Shown: positions 45,926-57,540 of the stretch, piece after piece | Numbering within the stretch: the first letter of the stretch is position 1 | Layout of the letters: each line of letters opens with the position of its first letter | The notes under the pieces: generated by a model | Seen by the model: the letters and a program-made list of their open reading frames with translations, nothing else | Database searches by the model: none | What the model was told of the DNA's origin: nothing | Program-made: the position numbers and the translations under genes | Origin: Riptortus pedestris | Taxonomy: Eukaryota > Arthropoda > Insecta > Hemiptera > Alydidae | Direction: 5' to 3' | DNA length: 64,000 bases | Assembly: GCA_019009955.1 (NCBI GenBank) | Contig: CM032228.1 | Location: 202,850,501-202,914,500, forward strand

Positions 45926-47641
45926 ATAAGTGAAATATTATTGCTAAAGCTATAATATACTCCCTGAAAATTATCATAGTCTGATAATACCAACCTTTCA
46001 TTACCTCTTCTTAATAAGGAGGAAATAGGTAATATAACGCAAGATGATGCCATATAAAAGAAGATGTTTAAACGTGTGGGAAATCAAGTTACTTGACATA
46101 GTCATTGAGTGAGAGGCCTTTTATCTATTTTTATAGATTTCTCAAGCAATTTAAATAAGAAACTTCAAAATAAATACTTAGCTACAGATGGCGCCATTTA
46201 TAAACCCAAAGCAAAGTCCATCCATTCCACATCAATAAAAAACTTATTTTTTAAAATATGTAAAGAATAATTTCATGAATACATAGAGTGACTGGAATAC
46301 ATAATTAAGGAATAAAATTCAATGAAATGAACAAAAAAATGAAATATGTGCCTAAAAAAAATCACTATGGGGCGCTGTTGTTTACGAGATATTTACTCTA
46401 GTTAATCTTTTACTGATCCTAAATCTAACACAATGATAGCGACAGATATTTAAATAAGCATTTAAAATTATTCTGCTCTTATCTCTTTAAATAATATATT
46501 CAACAAAATTCTTTATCTCATAAAAATAAAAAAGTAAATCCTTCAATGAGATTTACATTCCTACAAACGACTAAAATATTAGGCAAACTAATAAGCTAGA
46601 ATGGTATATATTATAAAAGGAATATTTATTTATTAAAATACTTTTTAAAGGTAAAATTTATAAAAGGGTCTATTAAAGCATTAATAATTTTATTAAAAAG
46701 AGTATTGGAAGCATTTTATGGGAAGAAAGAGTGAAACCCGGTTGAAAAATTTAATGGGGTGAGGGCTTAAATATTAAAAAAGCATGAAGAAAATATAATA
46801 GCTACAGAGAGGAGGTAATATTAGAAAAAGAGGTTCCAGGGGCTGGAGTAGGTAGGAAACCAAGGAAAGAAAGCTGGGAATCTCAATTTTCTTAAAATAA
46901 AGGCATGCTGCAAAATTAAAACTTTTAAAAAAAGAACTGCTTCACCGTTGTTTTATGCTGAACTACTCTTGTAAAATGAAAGTAATATGAAAGAGCTTGA
47001 GACGAACCGAAAGATTGTAACGGAAGAAAAGCTCTAATTAAAAACAATTATGCACAGACTACTTTCGACGAGAATAATTCATAATCAGTGTTATTCTGAT
47101 AACAAAAATTATTAAGAGCCATTATGTATTACTAAAATATAGATCACCATTCATTTTACTGTTTATTGCGATCTTATTTCTCCTAATTAACAACTATAAT
47201 AAAATTTCCAACTTCTTTAAATAAATTAATTCGAGTTATTGCAATCTATTTTACATTTTTTACGTTCGTTCTATTGCCTAATTGATTCAATAATTAAAAT
47301 ATACGAATGAATTGATGAATCAATAATGAAAGACAGATCTTAAGAAACAGAAAAAAAACACCTAAAGCCATAGGAAGTTAAAGAATAATGGTCAAATTGT
47401 TATCTGTAATTTTTCAATTAAAATAACACTCACATCTCCGTACGTATTAAAGGTTCAAAATATTTGTATAGGACTTGTTGTATTTATCATGAAAAAACCT
47501 AAAAAAGTATTGTTTTGAGCAGATGTAATTCAACGGAGGTATCGTATAATCGTTTTGTTTATTTTATTTAATAAACTGTGTTTGTGTATGTGCGCGCATA
47601 TATATGGGCGTGTGTCTGTTTGTATGATTATTTATATATAC

Positions 47642-47678
<37 letters not shown>

Positions 47679-48012
47679 AATATGTTTAATGGACTAAATA
47701 GAATACAATTTATTCTTAATAAGGCCCGGTTAAATACTAAATGAGTAAATGTAAACACCTAATTGTATTTTATTTTATTTTTTATGTGAAGCCATTATTA
47801 ATGAAATAAAAGAAAGAACGAAACTTCCACTTACTCTGTGATTATTTGTAAATAGAAGTGGGGGGGGGACTTATTTGATTGCTCAGATTAACTACAGAAA
47901 AGGGCTGAACTACCTTGACAACCTAACCTAAAAAAATATATTTTTAGTTGTTTGGGAAGTTATTTCTGAGATTTAACATTGTTTTATACCACTGAAAAAA
48001 TAGAATTTTATG
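45926..48012. other. Anonymous AT-rich DNA
   Basis: (TA)n lies near 47630-47685. A Tyr/Ile-rich minus frame at 47564-47758 is a microsatellite translation. G-run near 47861. No gene recognised. Confidence 0.45.
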
Positions 48013-48578
48013 AAAAGTCCGTCACGCAGGGGTTGCGTAAACTAAGCAGATTTCCCACGTAAAATTATACAATAAAGAAATCTCCATACGACTGCCGAAC
48101 AGTTACGGAAACAGCCAAACTAGCTTTCGGCGGAAACGAATAGAACGACCATAGCTCATCCGTTACACTTAATAAAAATGAAAATCTCTCGGTTAATATT
48201 CAACATATAGAATAAATGTATATAACAATATTTATAGCAAATTTAATTTGCAATAAGATTGGTTCTATACAATTTCATGATCCGACGTATAGTAACGGAG
48301 ATATTTCAAATTTTCGAAAATCCCCCTCTAAACCCCCTCCTACTGGACCGATTTAAGCCGTTAACGAATTTGAACTTTCTTTTTACACAAAACGACTAAA
48401 TATCGAGTTTCGTAACGATTAAACAATAATTGCAACAGTTAGAGCGGTAACAGCCAAATATGTATATATATATATATAGTTTTGAACGGACCTCATTTCG
48501 TCATCTTCTAGGTAGGATCGATGGACATTTACAGACAAATTTCAATAGCTGATTTCCCCCAAGGGAAATCTGCTAAAA
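48013..48578 (-). mobile_element. H element with short interior
   Basis: AAAAGTCCGTCACGCAGGGG with hairpin, GCAGATTTCCCACG, core boxes and a short (TA)n at about 48462-48478. It ends CCCCCAAGGGAAATCTGCTAAAA. About 40 bp before the right end are deleted. Confidence 0.85.
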
Positions 48579-49494
48579 ACAAGCAAATTTACATAAACTC
48601 CAATTCTATGTAATATTATAAGTAGTTGACAAAGCGATGAATCTTTGTGGTACTTCACAACAAGTTTATTGAAGATGAACATTTTTCAGCAACAGAGATG
48701 TGGGACACAAGAATATTCTAAATTCAGATGACATAAAGATTAACGATTGGACCACCAAATATATAAAAATATAACTTTATTTAATTCTACATACAAAATG
48801 GTTAAGTAATTGAACATACTAAGCGCTCGGGATATGGTTATTAAAATACAGGAATACAAAAACAAAAGAGAGAAAAAAGCAAATATCAAAAAAACTTTAA
48901 ACAATTTCAAATATAAAAGCTCAATTCATGAATAATAATATTATAATGACAACAAAGGGCGTATCATAAAATTTAGGAATTAGCTCAACAATTACATTTA
49001 TAATATCGAAAATCTTTTATTACAATTGTCCCTTCCTACATTTCGGGATTCTTGATTTTACTTAAGCTCAACATTCAATGAAGGAACACAGATTTTGTAG
49101 GCATACAATGATATTAGTAGAATACATGCTACTGTCTTCACAGCTAAAGTATATCTATTGAGTATTCAAATTGCGTGATTAAGATAGTGAGGCTGATAAT
49201 GAGATTTGATCAATGAGCGTTTAGATGGAACTCTTAATTTTTAGGCTTCTCGGAACAAAGTAAGCTCATATGACGTTAAATTCAAATTGGAATTGCGGCA
49301 TTAGATGCTTTCGAAATTCATCTTCAAACAAGAATTTCCGTTTGTAGGGTGCCGCCTTTCAAGAGATTTTATTCTTAGTGTTCATACGAGCAAGTATGCT
49401 GGTTCAGTAGCTGACTAAAAGTTGTCCCCACAAGAATACAATATTCATTATATCTCTAAATACAAAAAAATTCTCCACCATTCATAAGATGTTG
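48579..49494. other. Anonymous AT-rich DNA
   Basis: Nothing recognised. Confidence 0.45.
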
Positions 49495-49690
49495 AAGCTA
49501 TTATCTGTGCATTAATCCAATTAATACCAAAACCCCATTTTCTCACGGTCATAAAGCTATGCCAAATATATAGATCAAACATATCAACACATGGCCAAAA
49601 TATCAATACATGGTGACTGCTACAATAAGAGCCCCAGCAAAACGGAGGGTTTGACAAGCCTTATTGTGAGAAAGGAACGGTGAATTATCA
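49495..49690. repeat. Repeat P, uninterrupted copy
   Basis: ATTAATCCAATT, CCAAAACCCCATTTTC and CATGGTGACTGCTAC, then AAGAGCCCCAGCAAAACGG and CCTTATTGTGAGA. It is paralogous to 52296-52340 joined to 53263-53420. The minus 69-codon frame here is not supported. Confidence 0.75.
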
Positions 49691-49706
49691 TAATATGCCT
49701 AAATAC

Positions 49707-50529
49707 AAAAAGTCCGTCACGTAGGAGCTGCGTAAACTAAGCAGATCTCCCATGTGAAGTTTAGCAATAGAGAAATCTGCATACTGGTAACACAACATCA
49801 CCATGAGTAAATACAAATGGCAATGAGAAATCTTTCAGTTAATTTTAATAAATTCCCAACTGAAACGACTTCTGAATTGTAAGAAAAATAATAGCTCATA
49901 TTTTAGTAGTCCAAGAACTAAAGGCGGGGGGCGGGGTGGGGGGGGGCGGATGTACAGACCGTATTTGCATAAATTTCAAAAAGTAACGAAGGTAAGGTAA
50001 GCTTAGAAACGACAGGTAAGGTTAGAAGAAGCCTCCAATAACGAACAGCTACGGAAACGGCCGAACTAATCCTAACAATACCCGACCATATGTTCTACAG
50101 ACTTCATAAAAATGCAAATATCTCGGTTAATATTCACGATAGAGAATAAATGTATATAACAATATTTATAGTAAATTTAATTTGCAATAGGATTGGTTCT
50201 ATACAATTTTTCGATCCAATGCATAATAACGGAGATATTTCGAATTTTCGAAAACTCCTCCTCTAAACCCCCCCTTCCTCTGGTCCAATTTCAGCCATTA
50301 ACGAAATTGATATGTCTTTTTAACGCATAAAACGGTTAAATATCGAGTTTCGTACCTATTAAACAAAAAGTGCGACCGCTAGAGCATTAACATACATATA
50401 TATATTTGAACGGACCTCATTTTCGTCATCTCTTAGGTAGAATCGATGGACATTTGAAGAAATTTTTTGAAAATCTCGTCATGAGTACGACCTCAATAGC
50501 TGATTTCCCTTAGGGGAAATTTGCTAAAA
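49707..50529 (-). mobile_element. H element, full length (823 bp)
   Basis: AAAAAGTCCGTCACG with a slightly changed hairpin (TAGGAGCTGCG) at the left. The interior holds the G-rich tract near 49930 and GAAGGTAAGGTAAGC. Core boxes follow, then a very short TA array, TAGGTAGAATCGATGG and TTAGGGGAAATTTGCT. It mirrors 39564-40390 on the opposite strand. Confidence 0.88.
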
Positions 50530-51394
50530 GGTCGGTTGCATTCTCTGCCCCTGATGTTGATCCAAAGTGTTATAATAACCACAATGAAAATAAACAGCTA
50601 CAATAACTTCAAATAGAAAACTGCGAGTCGTAAATTATAAATCACATACGATTGTGGAAAATAATATGAATCATTAATAAAATGTATAAAAAACATATTA
50701 TAAAATGTAGAAAATATTCTATGAAATATCTGAGAAAACTGGTGAAATAGTAGGTCAGAAGGAGGGGAGGGAAAGGTTAAAAGCACTTGTGAATGGAGAG
50801 TAAAAAAAGGGGTGGAGTATTATAAGTCATGAGAGGGGGCTTAATGGCGGTGGAGTGGGCATTTTAAGAGAGGTTAGGGGGTGGTCTGAAACTGGAGGAG
50901 ATGGGAGTAAGCAGCCTCTCGAAGGGGCGAGAATGGCCCATCCTCAGCCTGGCTAGCAATACTCCCACAGAATAACCCAGCTGACCCACACATAAAGGAA
51001 GGCCAGCATTCCGTATCGACCTACTTCTCCTCTTCTACTAGCAACATGTCACTACAACAAACATGCTGCTTTAGCAACAATACCGGCTTATAGACTCTCT
51101 TCTCTAGAATAATGAGAAAAAATTGATTTGTCTTACAATTACTTTTATAACAGAATTTGGGTATACACAAGCTTTGTGGTTGAATACTTATATTAAACAA
51201 AATACCGAGCAACGTTATTTAACGTAACGTTTGAACAAATTGTGAGGATCTCTAAATAGAAGAAAGACCCTTTTACTTGTCCTCGTTTCCTATCTGTAAA
51301 TCTCGGACATATGACATCTAAGCGGGTAAATAACGGAGAACAGTAGATTCTAAGAAAAAAAGAAAACCTAACATGTGGAGGGATCAGATGAATT
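50530..51394. other. Anonymous DNA with a G-rich patch
   Basis: 50755-50900 is purine/G-rich on the plus strand, with repeated GGAG/GGGG runs. No coding or RNA feature recognised. Confidence 0.45.
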
Positions 51395-51628
51395 AAATTG
51401 AAATTATTTATTAACGTCCACTTTTTGCAACTAAGGCTAATTGGGACGGGTGATCTACAGTTTACCACCCTTTTCTAGCCAGGGTGGGACGAAGGATTTT
51501 TATTTAGGGAATTCCGTCACTAAATAAACCCCTGTTGCCCAGGGCGGGAATCGAGCTCGCCACTCTAGGTTTACCATGTGAGATTAAGGTCGACGCTTTA
51601 ACTCACATGGCTAACCTGAGCCCCTTGG
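51395..51628 (-). mobile_element. tRNA-derived SINE S, full length
   Basis: ATTTATTAACGTCCAC tail complement, GGTGGGAC, GGAATTCCGTCACTAAAT and GGCGGGAATCGAGCTCGCC (B box), then ACTCACATGGCTAACCTGAG. It is flanked by GATGAATTA on the left and GATGAAGTTA on the right, a plausible imperfect target duplication. Confidence 0.85.
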
Positions 51629-52295
51629 ATGAAGTTACGCTCTGTGTATAACTCTTAATTTTAAGAGTCTCCTGATGATAGCAAAGGTAATCAAGTAACC
51701 AATAATTACGTGTGGGATTACTGGGGGGCTCTGTTGGGGTCACTACCAAGAGTGTCCACTGTAGCAGGTGGGGTATGGTATTTCAAAAATCACTGAGAAC
51801 CATACTTTAAAACTCATGTTGAACATAATCACCATAATAATCAGATTGTACTAGCAGGGTACTAATCTATGAGGAGTCAAAAACAGACATTTACGGTGTT
51901 TCAATTCTTATGATCATCAAAACGGTTGTTTTAGAAACGCTCTATACCACATGACTTCTTTGTCTCCTATTAAATAAAATAAAGAAAACGATTATAAGAT
52001 ACATCCGTTATAGTACATCGAACCAAAAAGTTCATAAAACATAATTTTTTAGGTCTATTTGTGATAAACATAGGTGCTTCTTTAAACCTATTTTGTACCT
52101 CTAATACGTACGGAGGAATTTATTTAGTTTTTACTACTGCTCTCTCCCTCCCCTTTCCCCCTAGTTGATTTCGATCAAAACGGGTGTCATTGAGGGTAAA
52201 AAAAATATGATGATCCCGTTAAAATCTGAAAACCAAATATTTTCGCGTTTACAATAACTGCTTTACTTCGTACAAGGAAGTAATAAAAGGACCTA
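51629..52295. other. Anonymous AT-rich DNA
   Basis: Nothing recognised. Confidence 0.45.
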
Positions 52296-52340
52296 ACAAG
52301 CCATTGTCTCTGCGTTAATCCAATTGCTATCATTACTATC
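52296..52340. repeat. Repeat P, left part, interrupted
   Basis: GCCATTGTCTCTGCGTTAATC, then CAATTGCTATCATTAC. It matches the start of 49495-49690; the match resumes after the H element at 53263. Confidence 0.65.
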
Positions 52341-53114
52341 AAAAGTCCGTCACGCAGGGGCTGCGTAAACTAAGCAGATTTTCCTCGTGATGTTTAACAA
52401 TAGATAAATCCAAATACTGGTAACACAATAGCACCGTCAACATCAAGTGAATAAATACAAACAATAATAAGAAACCTCCATACCGGGCAGCATCTGAATC
52501 GTAAACAAACAGGTGTGCCAACTTCTCTCAGAAAAGAAAAATAATTATTGAAATATACCCGAACATGACATATTAATTTCATTGAAAACCAATTACTATA
52601 TCTAGTATTGTAATTTATAATGGATCAGAATAATTTTTATCTCAATCAATCAAATTTTAGTAGTCCAAAAACTTAAGAAAGGGGGAGGGGGGGGGGGTTC
52701 ATCATAACATATTTGCATTTATCTCGTATTATAAAGGTCTCTCGAAAACAATTAAGCTTTGAATAATGTGGTTTATTACATAACAGAGAATTGTTTATGT
52801 AACATGAGTAGAAGTGGGTGTTTGCTGAAGGCTGAAAACTGAAAATATCTCGGATAATATTCAAGATAAAAAATAAATGTATATAACAATATATATAGTA
52901 CATTTAATTTGCAATAACATTGGTTCTATCCAATTTTTAGTAACGACGTATAGTAACGGAGATATTTCGAATTTCCGGAAATCCCCCCTCTAAACCCTCC
53001 TCCTACTGGTCCGATTTCAGCCATTAACAAACTTGATTTGTCTTTATACATAAAACGCTTAAATATCGAGTTTGGTAACGATCAAACAACAATTGCGACC
53101 GCAAGAGCGTTAAG

Positions 53115-53156
<42 letters not shown>

Positions 53157-53262
53157 TTTGATCTCCTAGGTAGGATCGATGGACATTTGAAGAGAAATTT
53201 CGAAAATTCCGTCATGAGTACGACCTCAATAGCTGATTTCCCTTGGGGGAAATCTGCTAAAA
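52341..53262 (-). mobile_element. H element, long copy (922 bp), inserted in repeat P
   Basis: AAAAGTCCGTCACGCAGGGG with intact hairpin. The interior is a composite of two others: TTAGTAGTCC as in 8401-9860 and AAGGCTGAAAACTGAAAA as in 42467-43118. Then core, (TA)n at 53118-53153, TAGGTAGGATCGATGG and GGGGGAAATCTGCTAAAA. Confidence 0.88.
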
Positions 53263-53420
53263 CCCATGTACTGACGACATAAATGCTACGCTAAATACAT
53301 AGGTGAAACCTATCAACCTATGACCATAATATTGAGTCATGGTGACTACTCCTTTAAGAGCCCCAACAAAACGGAGGGCTCGAGAGGCCTTATTGTGAGA
53401 GAAGGCAGGGTGAATAATAT
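53263..53420. repeat. Repeat P, right part
   Basis: ATGCTACG, CATGGTGACTACTCC, AAGAGCCCCAACAAAACGG, then CCTTATTGTGAGAGA. It continues the copy broken at 52340. Confidence 0.7.
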
Positions 53421-53673
53421 TTGGGCTGTGGGAGAGTGAAGAGCGAGGAGGCGGGAGAGTGAAAGGGAAGCTGCCGATTTACAAAGCAACCCCTTATCTC
53501 TGAATACACTATAATAATCACACTCAGCCAAACCCGTCCATTGGAATTGCTCCTATTGTCTTTATACTCCACTATAGCCCTTAATCTACCCATTCTACGC
53601 AAAATCCCTCCATTCACAAACATACGTCATTACTAATTCTAAGCAAACATTACATAAGGAATATGAAGTGCAC
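53421..53673. other. Anonymous DNA
   Basis: Short minus-strand frames (53346-53623) lack motifs. Nothing else recognised. Confidence 0.45.
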
Positions 53674-53721
53674 AAATAGTCCGTCACGCACGTGCTGCGT
53701 TTACTGTGTCATATTTAATTT
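53674..53721 (-). mobile_element. H element hairpin-end fragment
   Basis: AGTCCGTCACGCACGTGCTGC, then GTTTACTGTG. This is the terminal ~40 bp of an H element with a changed hairpin loop, immediately left of another copy. Confidence 0.65.
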
Positions 53722-54319
53722 AAAAAGTTCCGTCACGCAGGGGCTGCGTAAACTAAGCAGATATCCCACACGAAGTTTTACAATAGAGAAATTTCACGAG
53801 AGCCGAACAGTTAAGGAAACGGCCGAACTAGCTTTTGCAGGAAAGTCACGACTAGAACTGAAGTTAGCCGATTTCATCTCCGTTATCCGCATACACTTAA
53901 TAAAAATGCAAATATCTCGGTTAATATTCAAGATAGAGAATAAATGTATATAACAATATTTATAGTAAATGTAATTTTCAATAAGATTGATTCTATACAA
54001 TTTTGCGATAGTAACGGAAATATTTTGAATTTTCGAAAATCCTCCCCACTAATCTCTCCCCTCCCACTGGTCCGATTTCAGCCATTAACGAACTCGATCT
54101 TTATTTTTACATAAAACGTATAAATATCGAGTTTGGTAACGATCAAACAAAAATTGCGACCGCTAGAGCGTTGACAGACAAATATATTTATAATTTTTAA
54201 CGGACTTCATTTTCGTCATCTCCTGGGTAGGATCGATGGACAGTTGAAGAAAGTTTTTGAAAATTCCGTCGTAAGTGCGATCTCAATAGCTGATTTCCCT
54301 CAAGGGAAATCTTGTAAAA
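53722..54319 (-). mobile_element. H element, near full length
   Basis: AAAAAGTTCCGTCACGCAGG with intact hairpin, then core AACGATCAAACAAAAATTGC and CCGCTAGAGCG. The TA array is nearly lost, and it ends CCCTCAAGGGAAATCTTGT. The 96-codon plus frame at 53663-53953 lies within it and is not a gene. Confidence 0.87.
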
Positions 54320-54640
54320 AATGAGATGATTACAGATTGAAAAGTGAAAATCCCATAAGTACCTTTAATTGAAGGGTGAAAACAAAAAAAAATACAAAAA
54401 TCCCATAATATACAAATTAAACAAACATAACATAGAAAAACAACTGTATGGCATTAACTGATTATTTAACAACATTCAACTCAAATCAAAATAACAGAAA
54501 CGCTTCGAATTTATTATTTTAACCGTCTCAAACCCCTGGTCCGTTTAACATTATCAAATTATTTCTTAAATATTATTTGAATCCTTAAAATATTGACTAT
54601 ATTATAGTAAGTAAATAATGATGTCAGCTTATTCTTAATA
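54320..54640. other. Anonymous AT-rich DNA
   Basis: Nothing recognised. Confidence 0.45.
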
Positions 54641-55045
54641 GGAGATGAGTAGTAGTGGGATTTACTGAAGGCTGATTCCATGAGATTACAACTATCTTTG
54701 TTAATACTCAAAATAAGGAAAGAATGTATAGAAAAATAACATTTATAGAAAATTTAATTTGCAAGACGATTAGTAACATTTAATTTTTCGATCTGATTTA
54801 TAATAACGGTGATATCTTACATTTTTGACCCCTCGTGGTCCAATTTCATCCGTTAACGAACATGATTTTAATTACACATGAAATACTTAAAATCTTCGTT
54901 TCTTAATATCGTTTATATATATAAATTTGAATGGACCTCATTTTCCTCTTAAGTAGGATCGATGAAGATTTGAAGAAACATTTCTTTAATTACGTCATAA
55001 TTACAACCACTATAGCTGTTCCACTAAAGAGAAAACTGCGAAAAC
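54641..55045 (-). mobile_element. H element, old diverged copy
   Basis: TACTGAAGGCTGA, AATTTAATTTGCAAGACG and AATAACGGTGATATC, then CCGTTAACGAACATG, AATGGACCTCATTTTCC and AAGTAGGATCGATG. The right end is strongly mutated. Confidence 0.75.
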
Positions 55046-56244
55046 CAAGGGTGAATCTGTGTTTCTGTTAACAAAAACTCCTGTAGTGAACAAAATGTTA
55101 TAGACAATTGAGGTCGATTATGGAATATTGAAAAGGAGAATGGTACAAAGGATAAATGGCGAAGAGCGTAAGTGACGGCAGTATGTAAGTGTTTGCACTG
55201 AAATACAAGAGACAATTCAATGCAGAGAGAAACTGAATAAAATCTATGAGCGAAGTGTAGTCCCTGTGAATAGTTACACAGAATGAAACACAAATAATTT
55301 GATAGTTTAACATTGTCCGAAGATGTCAATTTAAAAAAAAATGCACAGATATTTAATGATATAAATTATCATTACCTAAATGTTATCACTGTCGGGAAAA
55401 CACTACTTTTACAATAGATATTGTAAAGAAAAACAGACAATTCGGATCCAAGTTCCAGTACAAATAAAGAGACCCTGTGAAATATAAAGAGAGAAGTATT
55501 CTGGTCATTTATCAAGGAGAGAAAAGGGACGTAAAGTGAAATTAATTATATTTCTTTATCTTTATCAGAGAGTTAAGAAGAGAACAATGAGAATCTCTTT
55601 GCCACGAAGAATGAGATGCGATTATTCATTAAAACAGCTGGGGCTAAAGGTCTCTCCAAAGAATATTTCACGGTTGACCTCCATTTTAGCAACCAAAAAC
55701 ATTTCAACAAGACAATTTTAACCCTAGACGACTCCTCCTAGATCTGTAATCACCGAGAGGGGAGACGAGGTGCTTTATTTTTCTCAAGCGGGTTTTACAT
55801 TAACAACAAATGCTTTAAAAAAGATATATTCAGGAAAAATAATAAACAGGTCAGTACGATATTCATTTTTGATACCTACGTATTTACTGAACTCTTTGCA
55901 TTATCTACAACAATTACTATGTGGTGTAAATAAAAAGTGATTCGGGAAGTCATTGATATTAACGTATAACTTCTATTTGTGCAACATAATGAATTATTTT
56001 CTACATACTCTGAGAGGCACTTCAACCCTTCAATACCATTTACCAAAACCAATGAATCAAAAGCTAGGATATTAGAAGTAAAGCAACCCCTTTTGCAGGC
56101 CACCAGTCACCACCGCTTATTTATTTTTCTGTTTGCATTGGTTTTAGGGATTTAAAAATTACAGAGGTTTTGTAAGAGTTGTTTACATTTTATGTTGAAA
56201 GGTTTAGGTTTATTGAAGGATAAATACAGAAATACAAATACGTA
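55046..56244. other. Anonymous AT-rich DNA
   Basis: Frames at 55024-55329 (-) and 55536-55721 (+) have no recognisable domain. No repeats seen. Confidence 0.45.
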
Positions 56245-56426
56245 TACAACAAAAATTGTTGGAAATAAAATTTGCAACAAGGCTGATTACAAAACATTTT
56301 TCTATTTCAATAATAATCGAGGAATTTTGTATCCACCCCTAATCCTCATCCCTTTTTCGTATGGTCCAATTTCAGCCAATAAAGAACTTGCTCTTTAATT
56401 CTACATTGGTATGCTTAAATATCGAT

Positions 56427-56460
<34 letters not shown>
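56245..56460 (-). mobile_element. H element, old core fragment with (TA)n
   Basis: AATTTGCAACAAGGCTGATT, AATAATCGAGG, GGTCCAATTTCAGCC and AATAAAGAACTTGC, then GCTTAAATATCGATTT and (TA)n at 56431-56460. Confidence 0.7.
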
Positions 56461-56463
<3 letters not shown>

Positions 56464-57253
56464 CGTGTGCGTAGGTGCTTGTACAAATTTGAACTTTCTC
56501 CACAATTGGAAAGTTATTGAAGCGTAATGGTGCAAGTACGGGAGAAGCTCTTATAATTCAATATGGCGGGTTGAACGTAAGCCTACATCTGTGGGAAAGG
56601 AGGAGGGACAAGATTTAATCGATGTATGCAAACTACTTCCCCTGTTTTAGAACTGCTCGCCTAACAGATTCAAACACAACTTGTGCCTATTTAATACGGA
56701 ATACAAGGATACAGCAATAGGCTCGTTATTAGACTGAATGAGAAAAATAGTGTTTTATAGGCATGTGATTTGATTTGCAGATAGATTTTCTAAGTAACCT
56801 AAAAATAAAAATGGAACGAATCAAGCAGCTACTGTATTAGAGCTTTATGTTTTGGCTCATTTGCTAGCTAAAGGTTTGATGAGCTGTCACGAGCCAAATG
56901 TCGAAAGAATGGCTGTCAGATGGGTGAGAATGAAAATCGAGAAAAGCGATTTAAACATTGTAATATGACTAAGAGGCATTGCATATTATTCGTTATCATT
57001 TTGTAGGTAAGTGCTAAAGTAACATTACCTTTACGTGAATTACAAATGTCCATCATTTTAACAGACACCTGTTCTAGAAATAAATTAGGTATTGAGTTAC
57101 ACTATTAACACGATTACTCAAAACGTAGAGTAAATTTCCTTCTCTCCTCTATGCCTTTCCCTCTCGCTCTTTCTCTCTCATGCAGACCATGTGGATAGGA
57201 AAGAAACCATGGAGAATAATTAGAGTACTGAGAGCAAATGGAGAGAGATTAGA
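56461..57253. other. Anonymous DNA, pyrimidine-rich near 57140-57185
   Basis: A CT-rich stretch precedes the LINE remnant. No gene recognised. Confidence 0.45.
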
Positions 57254-57540
57254 GCGTGTGAATACTTCAAAAACCTAGGAACTCATCTCAATGAAATTGG
57301 CTATATCGAAGAGGAAGTGACCTACATAAATGGAGCAGCGGCAAGAATATTTTGTTTACTCAGGAGGGGCTTTCTTGATAAAAGAGAAGTCTGAAAGAGA
57401 ACTAAAATGGCTGAGTATAAATATAAGTTTCTCAGAATCCTCTTGTACTCCTCTGAATCCTAGTGCCTTAACAAAGTAGGAGAAAAAGTCCAACGAGATA
57501 GGATCTGGAGCATCACTACGTATAGGCTAGCCCGTAGGCT
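57254..57540 (+). pseudogene. LINE reverse-transcriptase remnant
   Basis: The plus-strand conceptual translation contains FKNLGTHLNEIG, EEEVTYINGAAARIFCLLRR and DKREV, a stop, then RILLYSSES, another stop and RDRIWSITTY. The order (YLG...; I..A......LL; LLYGSE-type motif; R.R) is the C-terminal RT thumb-side pattern of RTE/Jockey-group LINEs. At least two stops, one at the Trp expected after SES. Truncated at both ends and non-functional. Confidence 0.7.

Noticed and set aside
53663..53953. 96-codon plus-strand frame
   Set aside because: Lies mostly inside an H element whose other copies do not keep the frame.
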